A stretch of DNA of 38,544 nt, from positions 1 to 38,544 of the forward strand of contig JNVV01000020.1 in assembly GCA_000733355.1 (NCBI GenBank), read 5' to 3'. The stretch comes from Falciphora oryzae (lineage: Eukaryota > Ascomycota > Sordariomycetes > Magnaporthales > Magnaporthaceae). Every line of letters starts with the position of its first letter. The stretch's first letter is position 1. The notes beneath the pieces are model-generated. The model was not told the DNA's origin. It ran no database searches and saw nothing but the letters and a program-made list of their open reading frames with translations. Position numbers and translations under genes: made by a program. Below, in pieces: positions 1 through 10,700 of this stretch.

Positions 1-111
1 AAGCTTGGGGCCCCGACAGCGCTATTTATAGCGCCTGTCAGGGCCCAATCCAACTAACCGAGACCCTGCTGGCCACTGTGACTGCGCTGCAAATCCCCGA
101 TTTGACCTCCC
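1..111. other. Left edge, no recognisable gene
   Basis: GC-richer than what follows and not readable as the continuation of the NB-ARC gene beginning near 112. It starts with a HindIII site and holds a short palindrome around 20-38 (GGCGCTATAAATAGCGC on the reverse strand). The join near 111 may be a rearrangement or insertion edge, because the P-loop part of the NLR should lie here and does not. Confidence 0.3.
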
Positions 112-1787
112 AATATTAATAGCTGCTAATCGTTAATAACGCTGACGATTGGAATATTTTATTTGAGCAAGGCAATAAGGGCAGAATAAACGATTATTTG
201 CCGTAAAATAACGGTGGCCGGATTTTATTTATAATTTGGTTTTAAAAAGTGGCCATTAATGTTATTAGGAATAATATTATCGATTTATTGGAAATAAGTT
301 GCGGTAAAGCACGAAAATTTTTAAAAAAGTTATTGGTTGAAATAAATTTATCGCCAGAAAATATTATTAGCGAATTTTTAAAAAAGCTTGTTTATTTGCC
401 GCTAGCGATTATTTAAGCGGCCGTTTATATAAATAAAAACCAGGTATTAATTGTAAAATTTTTTAAATTTTTTTATAACACGGATTGGGATAAAGTCGAG
501 CTATTAGTCGCAAAATTTATAAATAACACGCGGTATAAAAAAACGCAAAATGTGGTGGCGATGATATAAATTATTTTGTTCGAGCAAATTTATAAAATTA
601 ATGCGGATGCGATGAAGCTGCTTTTATTCGCAGCATGTATTAAGCCGAAAGCTATACCGCGGTCGATGCTATCCAGTGTAGGGATAAAGCAGCGAATGAC
701 GGGGGCGATTGGATTATTTCGCGGGTATGCGTTTTTGAGTTAGCGAGAGGATGGCGGCATATTTAACATGCACGGTTTCGTGCACCTGGCAACGCGGGAG
801 TGGGTTAAAAAAAAAGGAGATATGAAAAAAATAATGGAAAATGCTTTAATGCAACTAGCGGCAGTTTTTTTTAGCGATAAATGGGAAAATCGCGAGCGAT
901 GGAGGCAGTATATGCCGTATGCGTTTAAAATGCTTTAAACGGATGAAGCGGCGAGAAGTAGTGAAAGTGAAGCAATAAATCGATTAAAATTTTAGACAGG
1001 GCGGTATTTATAAATGGACGGACAAATTCGGGAAGCGGTCGATTTATTAAAGCATGTGGTGGCTATTCGAGGGAGAACGCTGTCGGAGAAGTATTTAAAT
1101 TGATTGGCGTTATAGCACGTACTTGTCGGGGCATACCAGACCGACGGGCAGGTGAAAAAAGCGGTCGGTTTATTAAAGCACGTGGTGGCTGTTTAAGGGA
1201 GAACGCTTTCGAAGGAATACCCGGATCGATTGGCGTTGCAGCACGAACTCGCAAGGGCATACGAGGCCGACGGGCAGGTTAAAAAGGCGGTCGATTTATT
1301 GGAGCACGTGGTAGCTGTTAAAGGGAAAACGTTTTCGAAGGAATATCCTTTTTAATTGGCGTCGCAGCACGTACTTGCCATAGCATATTAAACCGACGGG
1401 CAGGTTAAAAAGGCGGTTGGTTTATTGAAGCACGTGGTGGCTGTCCGAGGAAGAACGCTTTCGGAGGAGCACCTTTTTCGATTGACGTCGCAGTACGAAC
1501 TTGCCAGTGCATACCAGGCCGATGGGCAGGTTAAAAAGGCGGTCGATTTGTTGGAGCACGTGGTGGCTGTTTATGGGAAAACGCTTTCGGAGGAACACCC
1601 GGATCGACTGGCGTCGCAGCACGAACTCGCAAGGGCATATAAGGCCGACGGGCAGATGAAAAAGGCGGTCGATTTGTTGGAACACGTGGTGGCTGTCGAA
1701 GGGAGAACGCTTTCGGAGGAACACCCTGATCGACTGGCGTCGCAGCACGCACTCGCACGTGTTCGTGGAAAAACATTTTCGGAATAA
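112..1787 (+). pseudogene. NB-ARC/TPR NLR-like protein, broken and 5'-truncated
   Basis: Fungal NLR proteins sense intracellular signals and are often linked to heterokaryon incompatibility. Seen here: a Walker B/kinase-2 stretch near 121-150 reading LLIVNNADDW, where the family usually has Asp before the last Asn; a degraded sensor stretch ILFIIW near 220; YLPLAII near 395-415; a winged-helix-like part near 640-720; then FNMHGFVHLATREWV near 760-810, typical of the region joining NB-ARC to TPRs. From about 1030 six 42-residue TPR units follow with core VDLLEHVVAV and DRLASQHELARAY. The P-loop is absent. Stops replace Gln or Trp at several sites (LP*, II*AA, AFLS*), and a frame change is needed near 330. 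The first kilobase is strongly AT-shifted while the repeat part is nearly stop-free. The last repeat is shortened by a deletion and ends at 1787. Family assignment is firm; function is lost. Confidence 0.88.
1030..1787 (+). repeat. 126-bp TPR-encoding tandem repeat
   Basis: Units of 126 bp begin at about 1051, 1177, 1303, 1429, 1555 and 1681, seen from the recurring GGTGGCTGT block. Units 4 to 6 are nearly identical to each other, while units 1 to 3 carry RIP-type stops. The last unit lacks about 80 bp, which fuses ALARV to RGKTFSE. Such homogenised repeats are known from fungal NLRs with high internal repeat conservation. Confidence 0.85.
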
Positions 1788-2109
1788 CCACGTCTTAAAT
1801 GCTACGACTTTATATACGATAAATTTATGCGTAAGGTGATAAAAACCTATAAAGGCAAATAGTAAATAACAGATTAACAGATAATAGAATTTATCACGCC
1901 CGGGGCTAGGCTTAAATGCGTGTCGATAAAGCGAAGGACGGCCGAGGGCGGATGCCATTGCAACTGGCCGCTGAGACTTCTCGAATGACGACTTTACCAT
2001 CCCCCCGCCCACCACCTACTACCTGCCCTTACTTATGTACCTAAAACGTGGCAAATAAAAAGCCTAAAAAATGTGAAAAAATGTGCATAGCTAATGTGTT
2101 AGATGGTGG
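1788..2109. other. Intergenic, nothing recognised
   Basis: Mixed AT-rich and GC-rich sequence between the NLR remnant and the solo LTR. I find no open reading frame with family resemblance, no repeat and no RNA gene. Confidence 0.4.
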
Positions 2110-2596
2110 TGTAACAGACTGTGGCCCCCTAGGGGAAAGGGTCACGCCTGTAGGGAAAGGGATCTCAAAGGTTCAGCGGCTTATCAGTGCGAGGCTCGAC
2201 AAGTGTATATTGGTGAGGAAACAGAAAAACAAAAACGATTGCTTGCCCTCCAAACCCCCTTTACAGGAGGTCTTTCGGGCCCTTCTTATACACAGTCCTC
2301 CAGCTGCCGTCGGCCTGCCGTCGGCATGCCTCCTTTTCCCGCGGCGCCCGTACGGGTTCGGATATGCCCTGTCCCGAATTAACGCTTCGGGGCTTAGGTG
2401 TGTCATGTAGGGATCCAGCGCGTCACAACCTTCTGGGTCCAACTCTTTTCAAACAGCACGTCATATGCGCCACCTTATTAGCTGGCGGATATCGTGCCCG
2501 CGGTCGCGTTAGGTTAGCGGGTTAAAGCCGTTGGCGGGCGAGGGCATAACTGTGAGATATCGCGCCCGCGGGCGCGTTGGGCTGGCGGGTGTTACA
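2110..2596 (-). mobile_element. Solo LTR of the chromodomain Gypsy family
   Basis: It is the reverse complement of the two 504-bp LTRs at 20790 and 26891. It starts TGTAACAGACTGTGGCC and ends GGCGGGTGTTACA, so both termini are intact. The copy is 487 bp and differs by small indels and transitions. No internal element sequence lies next to it, so it is a solo LTR left by LTR-LTR recombination. The flanks (GGTGG left, CCATG right) do not form a 5-bp duplication, which suggests recombination between different copies or later decay. Confidence 0.9.
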
Positions 2597-3192
2597 CCAT
2601 GTGCATCAATTTCATCATCAGCATTCTGACAACTAGCGTACTGATTAATAAGCTGCCATGGACAAAAGGTGTCTACTTATAATGTAAAATCTAAAGATAA
2701 AGGGCATGGCGAGAACTTATTAATTGGCTGCCTCGATAAAAGATGCCGCCTCAAATATGAAATCTATAAACGGCTAAAAGTTAGTAAAAGGCAGGGATAA
2801 AAGGCGTGCCAAAGTATTCGTAGCTTTTAAAAAGCCACTTGCAAAGTTTACGAAAGCACAGTACAATTACATAGCACAAAGAAATTCTGCCAGCAGAAAA
2901 CTCCAGCACTGTTTGTTATGCTACTATTTTTTGCCGGTAAAAAAATATAACAATACAATTACATAGTACAAAAAATTCTGCCAGCAGAATTTTATGCTTT
3001 AAATGTGGTCACAGTTCTTCTAGCAGAAAAAAATGGATAATACAATTACATCGAACTGTATTCCAATCTTTATTTTCTATTTGCGGAATCCCATTAAAAA
3101 ATAAGGCATGAGTTAATATTTCCTGCCGGCAGAATCCGTTACATGCTAAGGGGTTAATGTTATTTAGCTGTTAATAGTCGGTGCTCGTTTTT
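2597..3192. other. AT-rich target sequence with short palindromic repeats
   Basis: No gene is seen. The motif TTCTGCCAGCAGAA, itself an inverted repeat, occurs at 2885-2898 and 2976-2989, with degraded forms at 3015-3028 and 3121-3134. Two of these follow a shared ACAATTACATAG block. This stretch is the left flank of the LINE insertion and should continue, when the LINEs are removed, at 14364. Confidence 0.45.
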
Positions 3193-3208
3193 AATAATGT
3201 TTTATATA
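3193..3208. repeat. 16-bp target-site duplication, left copy
   Basis: AATAATGTTTTATATA at 3193-3208 is repeated exactly at 14348-14363, directly outside the point where the truncated LINE copy stops matching ORF2. It brackets both LINE copies. The last bases merge with the (TA)n tail, so the exact inner edge is uncertain by a few bases. Confidence 0.8.
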
Positions 3209-3219
3209 TATATATATAT
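3203..3219. repeat. (TA)n run, 3' tail of LINE copy 1
   Basis: An uninterrupted TA run, followed on the + strand by TTCTTATTTAG. An equivalent run stands at 10663-10673 at the same place in copy 2, so it is a feature of the LINE 3' end rather than of the target. Confidence 0.7.
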
Positions 3220-3953
3220 TCTTATTTAGTTATACTCCGTTCTATCTAATTAAACCTCGGTCCCTCTTCTAGTGTACATGTAAAAACCCTTAGCGGCGGG
3301 TCGCTAACGGCCCGCCTCCTGGGCGGAAAAACCATATCTGCTCTTCGTATACGGTGCTTCCTATGTTAAACAGTGCTGCCGTCTGCTTTTCTTCACACGC
3401 CTGCTTTTTAAAGGTCTCTGCGCGAAAGCGTCCTTGTGATTGTGGGTAACTTAAGGAAAAAGGTGGACTCAAGGAAAAAGGTAATTGTAATGTAGTAACG
3501 CAAAGAAATCGTGCCGTGGCCGGGGCGTTGCCGCCTCGCCCTCTCCTCCGGGCTAAGCGGCGCTATTAGGGCTATCCCCTCATTGGTTAACAGCTGTTAC
3601 CCCGAAGTGACCGGGCCGCTAGCGGCCCGCTTTTATCTCCCGGTGTGTTTGTTTGTTGTATTTGTAATTCGGGGTAAATCACCTTCCTCGGCCGAAGTAG
3701 CCGGTTCCCAAACGGTGCTTTTGGCTCCACCTCTAAAGGTCTCCTCCGTAATTGCGGGTCGGTTCCGGCTTTGTGGCTTGCCTTGTATCACGCTATTAGC
3801 CATCGTTTTTATCTTCGTAGGTCTCGGGCCCGGTGTGGCTTCTCGCTATGTCATCAACGGTGCTGGTCGTGCCTTCCGGATCTATCACCTTTCTTCCGCC
3901 TTCCTCCTACGGCCCGGTATCGCCCCGCCTTCCCTACCTACAAATAGGTCTCC
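3220..3953 (+). other. LINE 3' region and leader of the antisense gene, copy 1
   Basis: Positions 3255-3440 match 10700-10890 of copy 2 at nucleotide level (shared blocks ACCTCGGT, AAAAACC, CTTCGTATACGGT), but no reading frame is kept on the + strand, so I take it as non-coding: the 3' UTR of the LINE and the 5' leader or promoter region of the antisense gene. 3500-3950 is pyrimidine-rich on the + strand. Open stretches here have no counterpart in copy 2. Confidence 0.5.
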
Positions 3954-5352
3954 TTCCTCCAGGTCTTTTTCCTTCCCTTCCTTCCTTCTTCACCCTCACT
4001 ACCACCACCACTACCGCACCTGCCACCGCTTTCCTGCACGCGATCGTACCTTTACCTTACCGGTATCTCCTCTTCTTCGATCTTTTCTTTCGGCTCCTCC
4101 ACCATATCTACCGCGCCTATCTCTCCGCGTCCAAACGACAGCGGCGACGAAGTCCCCGAATCCGTCAATCCTCGCCTCAAAGCCGTAAACGTTCCTCTCC
4201 CGCTTCACTCACGCTTGCGCTCCTCACGCTAACTCCGCTGTTTTTATAGCCGTATCGCCTCTACCATCAGGTAAAATACAGCGCCGCTTTAAAAGTTCCC
4301 TCAAATCACGTCTCATACTCGCAGCTGAAATCGTACGTTACCGCTCCTCCTCCGGCTCTTTTCCCCCGCCGTTCTGCTAACTTTTCTCTCAGTCCCAAAG
4401 TTACCATCTATATCGGTTGCCTTCAGCGCTTAGCGAACGGCACCGAAAATGCCGGCGCCATCCGGGCTTACAGCTACCGATCAAATACGTCCCTCTTCCG
4501 CTCCGTTCCCTACTCGGTACTAACCTTCTTTTCGTAAACACCAAAGGTTTAACTTGCGCTCCTTATAGCGCTTCTCGCGGCTCCTACCAACAAGTAAATT
4601 CTCCTCCTCCATTCCCTTCTCTTCCCGATTCCGTTTCGCTAACGACCCTATAGCCTCCCGTCGGAATTAAGGAAGCCGTCGCCTATATGCTTAAAGCGCA
4701 CACCAAATATATCTCTATCCTACCCAAAAATAAAGCTGCCTTCGACGTCGCGTTTCCCGCCGAGGAAACTCGTGCTCGGATTTGTCCCGCCTTTATTCCG
4801 CCCTAATTCCGGCGTTCCTTTAACTAACCCTAGTTATCTATTTGTAACAAAAAGCTCACAACGTCCTAATTAACGCCATCGCCGCCTACTCGCGCGCTGC
4901 GAAGGACTTTAGCAAACGTTCCGGTATCCCTTCTAATTCGGGTTCTTCCCGTCCCTTTCCGTTTCCTATCGGCTTAAGCAATATCCTCTCCTCCGTTACC
5001 GGTAATAGCTCTGCTTTGGTCCGGTCCCCGTCCGGCAACATAATTCCTCCAACTCAAGCTCTTTCTAGCTGGGCTTCCGCCCTAGTCTCCCAATAGGATC
5101 AATCCAATCGTTTAAAAATGGAAAAGTTGGCTTTAAAACGTGCCAAATTCCGCGTACGTCCCCTCGTTTCGCTTCTTTTCCGTTCTTATTCCAGCCCGCT
5201 AACCGTTCTTCCTCTGCCAGTTCGAAATGCTCGATAAAAAGTCGAAGGTCCCCGATACCTTTAATAAATACCTTCGGGATACCCGGGAAAAAGTTACTAA
5301 TAAAATATCTCGGGATATAAACGACGAAGGTAATAATAACGGCGATAAGTAA
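3954..5352 (+). pseudogene. Antisense accessory gene inside the LINE, copy 1, intron-bearing
   Basis: I do not recognise this protein. Exon 1 ends ...NPRLKA at 4184. Introns read by eye: 4185-4249, 4333-4392, about 4489-4533, 4594-4653, a degraded one near 4795-4837, and 5154-5220; most have GT, CTAAC and AG. The last exon (5221-5352) ends IRD-like, ISRDINDEGNNNGDK, then TAA. Conserved with copy 2: YRLY..Q..Y..A.KVP.N near 4252-4310, LANG....GA.R near 4430-4466, NTKGLTC, a KRSGIPS block near 4918-4938, LVRSPSGN near 5018-5041, and MEKLA.KRAK near 5118-5147. The 5' end is uncertain; frame 3954-4184 is open but no Met is clear. Stops such as S*D near 5095 fit Gln loss. It runs tail-to-tail with ORF2, about 50 bp apart. 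The N-terminal part is Ser/Pro-rich. Confidence 0.72.
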
Positions 5353-5399
5353 TAGCTTCGTTTCTAATGCGGCCCAATCCCTATCCTGGTTCTATTTTT

Positions 5400-8300
5400 C
5401 CTCCGTCCTTTTTCCTTAGTGCTTTCGTTCGGCGTTCTTCTTCATACGGCTTCCGGTAAATATTCTAATCCGGCTTAGTAGCGCTCTATCTATCGCGCTA
5501 CCGCTTTTCTCTCCCTTTCAATACGCTCTAGCTTTTTCGCTGCCCTAAAGTCTAATAATCTCCCTATACGAAACATCATCTTTAATACGATCGCGTATAT
5601 TTTTTCGCCTTTTTCCCACATCTCGAAATATGCTCTTCGGCCTAAAACCAAATCCAAACCGGTACCAATCCGCGTCCAATCCCATCTAGCACATTATATT
5701 AACACGTACCATACTATTTCTTTCTGCCCGCTCCCGCACTCGCACAAAGGCGTTACCGCGTCGGGTACATTCCTACTAAAAAGGAAGGCATTTAATCCTA
5801 ATTTCTCCGTACGAATCTAAATTGCCAAAAAGCTGTAAGTTTTTAGCAACTTTTCGTAATACTCCAAAACTTCCTCTATAAACTGGGCGTCGTCGGCGGG
5901 GCAAATACCCCGGTATCGGTTCGCCCTCCTAACGGTCTCGGCCGCGCTCTTCACTCTAAACTTCCACTCAAAAGTAACGTTTGGGTTCCAATGCCTTTTG
6001 TACTTATTACGTAGCTTCCCGTTATTTTCAAAGCTCAGCTCGCGCCGGCGTAATTCCGGTTCTATATCGTTCCTATCCCATTTTATTGCCCATTCTCTTT
6101 TCGCAATCCCGCTATATAGGTGCGGTCTTCTTCTAAATTGCCTAAACCCATTAAATCGGAGCCACTCCGCTACCCTCCCGGTAGCTTTGTTCACTATTTC
6201 CGTCATCCCAATATCTCCCCATCTCTTTTCAATATTAAACACCCTCTCGTTCAAATATAAATCCAGGGGTAGGGTGTAAGTCTCTATTTCCAAATGCGCT
6301 AAAAATGTCGCTCGGTATACCCCCGCCACCACCCTCAAACAGGCCCGCTATTCCTTCGCAAGCTTTTTAGTAACGCCTCGGGGCCGTCCCTTAACCTCTA
6401 TTAGTAAGTGGAACGCCGTTGCTCCATACACCAGCGCGCTACGGCATACCACCGCGTACAATTATCTTGCTTTAGCGAGGCTACTCCCCCACGTTACCGC
6501 CGCGAATTTGGTTAGGGCCAGCTATTATCGCTCTTATTTGCCTCTAACCTTCTCCAAATGTGCCTGGAAGTTCAATCTTCGGTCGAGCCAAACCCCAAAG
6601 AATCTTGCAAACTCGTTTAATGCAACCTCGTTGTTACCTAGCCGAACCCGGAACGGGTTCGGCGTTTTAAAGAAATAGATCAGCTCCGTTTTTGCTGCGT
6701 TAAAAGACATTCCTGTTTTAGCTGCCCATTTTTGGCATACTTCCCACGCGCGTGTAAAAAGGTGGCACGTTTCCGCCATAGTCCCGGCTGTAGCCAAAAG
6801 GTTTATATCGTCGGCGAAGCCGACGACCGTAATTCCCGGTATCGCTTCCAGCTCTTTATATAATAACGCGATATAAAGGATAAATAAAATAAATAATAAG
6901 GGCGACCCCTAAAATACTCCCGCGTGAACTGGGATTGTTACTAACGTATCTCCATCGAACCGGAAACGTGCCGTCCTCCCTATAAGCCAGCTTCTAATCC
7001 ATCTTACTATCTCTAATAGGAACCCCTATTTTCTTAATATATCCAAAAGCCTCACGTAGTTCACGCTATCAAAAGCGCCTAAAAGGTCCAGCTGCAATAA
7101 CGATACGGTAGCGCCATAGTTCCACGCTATAATCACCGACTCCGTAACTTATCGGATTGCCAATTCTATACTCCGGTTAGCTCTATTTCCCATTTGGCCG
7201 TCGGGTAAAAGTCCCCTCGCTTCCGCCTCGGTAGCGATGTTCTATCCCACAATAGCTTCAAAAACTTTCGAAATCAAAAATAAAAGTGCTATCAGTCTCC
7301 AGCCCCCTGCCGTTTTCCTCTCCGCAACTATTTTTTCGGGCTTAAGGATCACAACCGTAAGTGCTTCCCGAAACCGCTTCGGGAAATACTCGAATTCGAA
7401 ACTAGCGTTTGCCAGCTTTAATAATACCTGCCAGCAAGGTTCGCCGCACGCTTTTAACAGTCCATTCGGTAAGTTGTCAGGCCCTAGGGCTTTCCAATTC
7501 CTAACCCGGAACAGGACTTAATGCACCGCGCTACCGTCCTCGTCCACGCTATTATCCATTTCGAAAGCGTTTTCGAACGTCTCGTTTTCGAACGATATGT
7601 TTTCGATATCGGAAAGGTCTGCAAGGGGGTTAGGGTAAAATTTGGTCGCTAGGATACTCGCTTTTTCTTCGTATATATTTGCCTCCCCCAGTCCTAGCCC
7701 GGGGCGGGCTAGGTCTAGTAGCCTGGTGGGGTCTCGCCTACGGTAGCTCCTCAATCTTACCCACCTTTCGACGTTCCAAAACGTAGCCTCGCGATTTTTA
7801 AATATATCCTTAATAAACCTTTTCCAATATGCGTTTACGGCCTTCCTTTTTTCCTTAATAAAGGCCTTATCTGCCTCCTTTAATTTATCGTGGCTTGCTT
7901 ATATCTTATCCCGGGTGTATTCGCGCCGGCACCGCTTCGTTTCCTTTAACAATGCCGTCAGCTTAATCGTCCAATAGGGTGCTAGTTTAAACTTGGTTGC
8001 CGCCTTACGCCTCGGTGCCAGTTCGTCTGCGATCCTAATAAGCTATTCTATCAGCGAGTCAACGGCTTCGTCTAGTTCCTCCTCTATGGTAATATCGCCT
8101 ATTTAAATAAATTGTTCCGCGAGGTACAAAGCCTTCCTCTTATCGTTTTTTGGGTCGGTATCAACCTCCTTCCATACCCAGCCTTCGGCTTAGCGCTGCC
8201 GGAGCGGTTCCTATCCTATTTCGATCCTAATCACTTATAGGTAATGGTCGGACCCTCTTATCTTTAAATCTTTTCCTTTGTAATAAACGACCAACGAGTC

Positions 8301-8890
8301 TAAAACCCAAACGTAATCTATCGTACTTTCCCTTTCCCCTCTTCGTTCTCTTATAACCTCGCCGTATGGCGTAGCGAGTTCGAAACTCCACCGTCTCGCT
8401 AGCGTTAGAAGTGTTTCAGCTTTTTCGTCTCTTTTATTATATATATCCCACATTAGGTAGTAAAGGTTAAAATCCCCCACTAGCACGGCGTACTGCCGGG
8501 GTAAGTACGTAATAATCTTTTAAAATGGTATATTCCATACTCCTAAGGCTCTAAGGTTTGGTAAATATATCGAATAAATGTCTATACTTCCAACTAGTAT
8601 CTGTAATGTAATTGCTGCCTAGTCATATCCGCTCCGGCTCGACCACGAAGCGGGGTCGAGTTTTTAATGTACGTATAACGCCGCGTTAAACCTTATATTC
8701 GCTTGGTGGTATACTACTTCGTACTAGCATCCTGCTAGCTTTTTAAAATCTCCGTGCCTATCCAGCTCCGGTTCCTAGATAGCAATTATATCGTACTGTT
8801 TTCTGCTAAAAAGGGGGATATCTCCCCGGCTATTGCCCTTCTCCATATTCCAATATAATATAAAAATTACTATAAGGATTCGGCGGCTCG
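5400..8890 (-). pseudogene. LINE ORF2: endonuclease and reverse transcriptase, copy 1
   Basis: Makes nicked-target-primed cDNA in non-LTR elements. Seen from the 5' end: APE-type endonuclease with QEP-like *EPELDRHGDF near 8760, LVGDFN at 8465-8485, STIDYVW near 8320 and SDHYL near 8240; reverse transcriptase with LQLDLLGAFDSVNY near 7090 (motif A) and VVGFADDINLLATAG near 6790-6830 (motif C, FADD intact); then thumb-like AKTELIYF near 6680 and a C-terminal part with EKLGLNAFLF near 5780 and CECGSG near 5740. No RNase H domain is visible between thumb and C-terminus, where many Tad elements have one. Numerous TAA/TAG stops mark Gln or Trp losses. The C-terminus is Lys/Arg-rich and its stop is not certain. 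Confidence 0.85.
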
Positions 8891-10590
8891 TTGCTAGCTT
8901 CCAAAAGTAACTACGCTCGTTATAATCGGGGTCGGTTCGGATAAAAAAAGGGGGAAGTTCATTTATTTTGCCGTAGCCGCTTGTATCTGTTCGTCCGTGG
9001 TTACTAAGGGCCTTGATAACGGGGAGCTATTTCTAACCCCCGTTCTCATTATAATTTGCTAATACCGGGCGCCCGCCGCCGGTAGCGGCCTAATAAATAT
9101 CCGGCCCCTTAATAATATCGATCCCGGGGGTTTCCCTACCGGTCGTCTTCCCGTTAGCGTCGGTGTTATTTCTTTTTTTCCGTCTATTCTTTATCTTTTG
9201 TTAGGGCTCGCTCCCGCTCCGATACCGGCTATTATGCGATTTTAAAATAACGGAATGTTCGTTGTTTAACTAGCCCTAAACCCTCCGGTTTCCAAAGCGA
9301 ACCTCTTTAGCCTGTTTTTATACGCCTCCCTAGCTCTTTTAATTACTTATTACGCGGTGCCGCAGCTCCGGCGGAACGCCGGGTACGGTCCGTCGCAATT
9401 TACGCACTTCGGCCTCTCCGCCGCTTATTTAGGGTATACCGCGCACTCCGTTTCGCCCCTTTAGTGCTTCGGCCCGGTACAATAGGGGCACCGGCTCGGC
9501 TTATAGCAAAACTTTTATTTATATCCCCACTAGTAGCAATTAAAGCATTAGGTTGCCTTCGATTTTAAAGCGTATAATTCGCAATTATAAATTTCCGCCC
9601 GGTATACAACTCCTTAAATGCAGCACAAATCCGCTACCGACGCGTTCCCAATTTTAGCCAGCACGATCGCGTATCCTATATTATTCCTTAAAGGCTAAAC
9701 GTAAACCAACCGTATGTTCGCGTTTTTATTTTCAACGTTTAAGGCTGCCGTCAGTTCTTTTAAGTCCGTAAGGAAAGTTCCCATTTTAAAGCCTCGAATT
9801 ACTATGTTTACGGTTCGTTCCCGTAACTAAACCTAGTCCCCGAATACGGTTTTAATCCACGCCGTCCTTTTTTTATATTCTTCCGCGCTATTTGTAAATG
9901 TAACCACCACGTTACCGCTCGGTAGGGTACGTATACCCCTCGGTCCGTCCCCGACGTAGGTCCGGACTGCTTGCAATATCTCTTCGTATAATCTGCCCTT
10001 TAGCGGAAAGGGCATTTCTCCCACGGCAATCGTAACTTTTCGCTCCAATTTAGCCGGGATAAATCGGGGTGGGGGGGGGAAGGTGTTTTATCGGGGGGGG
10101 TTTGGTTCGGGTGCGTTCCGTCCCCCGGGCGCTAACCTTTGGAACGCTGCGGCGGCGTAAGACTTTTTGCTGTTATCGGCGAAAGCGTTCTTTACTTCGG
10201 TAAAAATATCGATTTTAAACGTTTCAAAGGTTTCTGTCGTGATCGGTCCGTCTTTGGCTGCGTCGCGCTAGCGCGCCGCCACCGTTTCGGTTTCGGTATT
10301 AATCAGCTCTCTAATCAACTGCAAAACTTCCGGCAACTTGCCACGAATCACAAAGGGCTCCAGTTTGTTTTTGATTTCCAATAGGTTAGTTTCCTAGCGA
10401 TTGCGATACGGTCCCGGGTCGGGGGAGGTCCTGCTTCCCGACGCGCCCTAAAGCGCGTCGGGCGGGTCGTTCGCGAATGCGTATCGGCTAGCCGCGAGGC
10501 CAAAATCGACTTCCATCGATTCCAACCCCGCGCCGCCGGCGCGCGCCACCTGCGGCATCGGCTCGGGGGGGAGTCGGATGCGTAGATTCC
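8890..10590 (-). pseudogene. LINE ORF1: gag-like RNA-binding protein, copy 1
   Basis: ORF1 proteins of Tad-type LINEs bind the element RNA. On the - strand the reading from near 10560 gives MPQVARAGGAGLESMEV, then a helical part (LLEIKNKLEPFVIRGKLPEV near 10375-10315), KKSYAAAAFQ near 10140-10170, a folded domain at 10048-9833 (KVTIAVGEMPFPLKGR ... GNVVVTFTNSAEEYKKR) and a Cys-rich part near 9490-9370 with CPYC, H and C, then CVNC, consistent with CCHC knuckles. Stops replace Gln at several sites (DAL*GASG, AR*RD). The tail to about 8890 is Pro/Arg-rich. The start is approximate. Confidence 0.75.
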
Positions 10591-10662
10591 GATTCTAAAG
10601 TCAGATTTGGATTATCTCGAAGGGCTAACCGGATACGCGTCTGCAAAGGTCCAACCAGCGTT

Positions 10663-10673
10663 ATATATATATA
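10663..10673. repeat. (TA)n run at the 3' tail of LINE copy 2
   Basis: TATATATATAT followed by TCATAC on the + strand, aligned with the TA run at 3203-3219. It also marks the junction with the 5' end of copy 1. Confidence 0.65.
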
Positions 10674-10692
10674 TTCATACTACCGTTATGTC

Positions 10693-10700
10693 TATATAAG
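10693..10700 (+). promoter_or_regulatory. Possible TATA box for the antisense gene, copy 2
   Basis: TATATAAG followed by ACCTCGGTGCC, with the matching place in copy 1 (near 3245) reading TATCTAATTAAACCTCGG. The position is far upstream of the proposed start at 11513, so an untranslated leader or an upstream intron would be needed. Inference only. Confidence 0.3.

Larger units (their letters stand above)
3209..10660 (-). mobile_element. Full-length Tad-like LINE, copy 1, about 7.45 kb
   Basis: Read on the - strand it runs from a 5' region near 10660 through ORF1 and ORF2 to a 3' end with a (TA)n run at 3203-3219. Between the ORF2 end near 5400 and the tail lies a gene in the opposite orientation (3954-5352). 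The 3' part is arranged in the same way, with the same spacing, in copy 2. Many Gln and Trp codons have become TAA or TAG, so this copy is dead. It sits immediately 5' (in LINE sense) of the (TA)n tail of copy 2 and most likely inserted into that tail. Confidence 0.85.

Noticed and set aside
2105..2601. TSD for the solo LTR
   Set aside because: GGTGG and CCATG do not match.
3511..4188. Long open frame of 225 codons on + before the antisense gene
   Set aside because: Its sequence has no counterpart in copy 2, it is in a different frame from the conserved NPRLKA exon, and the pyrimidine-rich strand favours chance openness.
3954..5352. Antisense gene as ORF1 of a second, oppositely oriented LINE
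   Set aside because: ORF1 with Cys-rich part is found at 8890-10590 on the same strand as ORF2; the + gene has introns, no zinc knuckle, and stands at the 3' end of both copies inside one TSD pair.
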